NCBI RefSeq assembly: GCF_014395225.1
Contig: NZ_CP060723.1
Location: forward strand, 558,001-622,000
Source: Pedobacter roseus
Lineage (GTDB): Bacteria > Bacteroidota > Bacteroidia > Sphingobacteriales > Sphingobacteriaceae
Length of the DNA stretch: 64,000 nucleotides
Direction: 5' to 3'
Shown here in pieces: positions 63,351 through 64,000 of the stretch. How positions within the stretch are numbered: the stretch's first letter is position 1; every line of letters starts with the position of its first letter. A program made the translations under genes and the position numbers. The notes under the pieces are model-generated. The model saw only the letters and a list, made by a program, of their open reading frames with translations, did not search any database and was not told where the DNA came from.

Positions 63351-63836
63351 TCAATTTTCTGGAGAGTAGCGCGTAACATTATTGTTCTTTCTTTTAAAAT
63401 GAAAAAAAACAAGCATTGAGGAAGAAAAGAGTAACAGATAAATATTTGTATCTAAAGGACATACAATAGTAAATCCATTTTTTGATGGATTGTGCACCGT
63501 TGATGCATAATCGAGCTTGTTAATGTCACAGCCAATCGCAACTGTGTTACTAGAGCCATCCGGGCTTGGTCCGTAAAAGTCATTACCACCACTTACACAT
63601 CCTTCCGGGGCAGAAGTATCATCGCTAAATATATAACGATATTCATTAGCGTTATTAGCGTTATTTGGATCATCAATATATACGGTTCTAATGTACCTGG
63701 TATACATTCTGCCACCAACAAGGCAGCCGCTTGGGGGTGCAGGAATACTGCTTTTGGGAATTGAAGCCAAACAACTTAAACTGCACAACAAACCCATACA
63801 AATTATTGTAACGGCTATACCGAAAAATTTACGCAT
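63351..63836 (-). CDS. Small exported protein with an exosortase-type C-terminal signal
   Basis: This 161-residue protein has a signal peptide ending near CLASI (residue 25). The mature part is Cys- and Asn/Ser-rich, with four cysteines in two pairs and little charge. The C-terminus carries PLD at residues 127-129, a membrane helix at about 131-147 and a basic KRK stop at 148-150. PxD-helix-Arg/Lys is the pattern of exosortase sorting signals in Bacteroidetes. It has its own -7 box candidate at 63863-63870. I infer that it is a target of the exosortase encoded at 28087-28662; no family is recognised. Confidence 0.6.
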   Translation of the reverse strand: MRKFFGIAVTIICMGLLCSLSCLASIPKSSIPAPPSGCLVGGRMYTRYIRTVYIDDPNNANNANEYRYIFSDDTSAPEGCVSGGNDFYGPSPDGSSNTVAIGCDINKLDYASTVHNPSKNGFTIVCPLDTNIYLLLFSSSMLVFFHFKRKNNNVTRYSPEN

Positions 63837-63862
63837 CTTCTAGAAATAAACGACTATTGCTG

Positions 63863-63870
63863 CAAATATA
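63863..63870 (-). promoter_or_regulatory. Candidate -7 box of the exported small protein gene
   Basis: The minus-strand TATATTTG matches TAnnTTTG and lies 27 bases ahead of the start codon, a sensible distance. No convincing -33 TTG is seen. Confidence 0.4.
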
Positions 63871-64000
63871 AGATTTTATAAGGCTAAGCCCTAAGATTTT
63901 ATAATTGAAAAGGTATTGTTAAATTCTTGCTGTAATAGAATATTATGAAAATAGCATAAAATATTGCCTGATTCACTCGTATACTCATAAATAATGATCA

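Overview
The window looks like chromosome of a Bacteroidetes bacterium, most likely a Sphingobacteriaceae member (Pedobacter-like). The reasons are the Tra-type conjugation genes found only in Bacteroidetes, an UpxY antiterminator, TAnnTTTG-like -7 boxes, DUF2807 (GIN) proteins and start codons that mostly lack a Shine-Dalgarno sequence. No rRNA, tRNA or CRISPR array was seen.

Region 1 (1 to about 19.95 kb, all + strand) is the right-hand part of an integrative conjugative element and is visibly richer in GC than the rest. In order it holds a primase-like TOPRIM protein, a MobC-like accessory protein, a MOBP-type relaxase, a ParA-like ATPase, two DUF4134 TraE proteins, TraF and a TraG/VirB4 ATPase broken by a one-base frameshift exactly at its P-loop. 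Three tandem exported paralogues and a fourth exported protein follow, then TraJ, TraK, a small membrane protein, TraM, TraN, a VirD4-type coupling protein, an M23 peptidase, an ArdC-like antirestriction protein and accessory genes. Most neighbours overlap by ATGA or lie within a few bases, so this is one long transfer operon. The integrase and left end lie outside the window.

Region 2 (about 19.96 to 27.5 kb) is ordinary AT-richer chromosome. It contains two almost identical DUF2807 genes, each with the same terminator and upstream motifs, separated by about 1.4 kb of decayed sequence that includes a DUF3471-like tail. Next come a glycerophosphodiester phosphodiesterase, peptidase E, a Crp/Fnr regulator, a membrane-anchored AraC regulator and a small membrane protein.

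Region 3 (27.5 to 63 kb, all - strand, read from right to left) is a very large exopolysaccharide locus. It starts with a Wza-type export lipoprotein, a Wzc-type tyrosine kinase and UpxY. It continues with asparagine synthase, a Wzm/Wzt ABC exporter, about 18 glycosyltransferases, five methyltransferase-like genes, a sugar aminotransferase and a cupin. It ends with a Wzy-like protein, two glycosyltransferases, an exosortase (probably XrtY) and a WcaF-type acetyltransferase before a terminator at 27453-27473. Just upstream of wza is a small exported protein with a PLD motif, membrane helix and basic tail at its C-terminus, a plausible substrate of that exosortase.

The sequence shows three one-base deletions that break genes: TraG, the GT11 fucosyltransferase and a methyltransferase. 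In each case one restored base gives a full-length protein. They are either assembly indels or real mutations, and this must be settled before anything is said about loss of function. The most promising system-level observation is the exosortase locus with its candidate dedicated substrate. Second is the transfer system with its three TraH/TraI-position paralogues.
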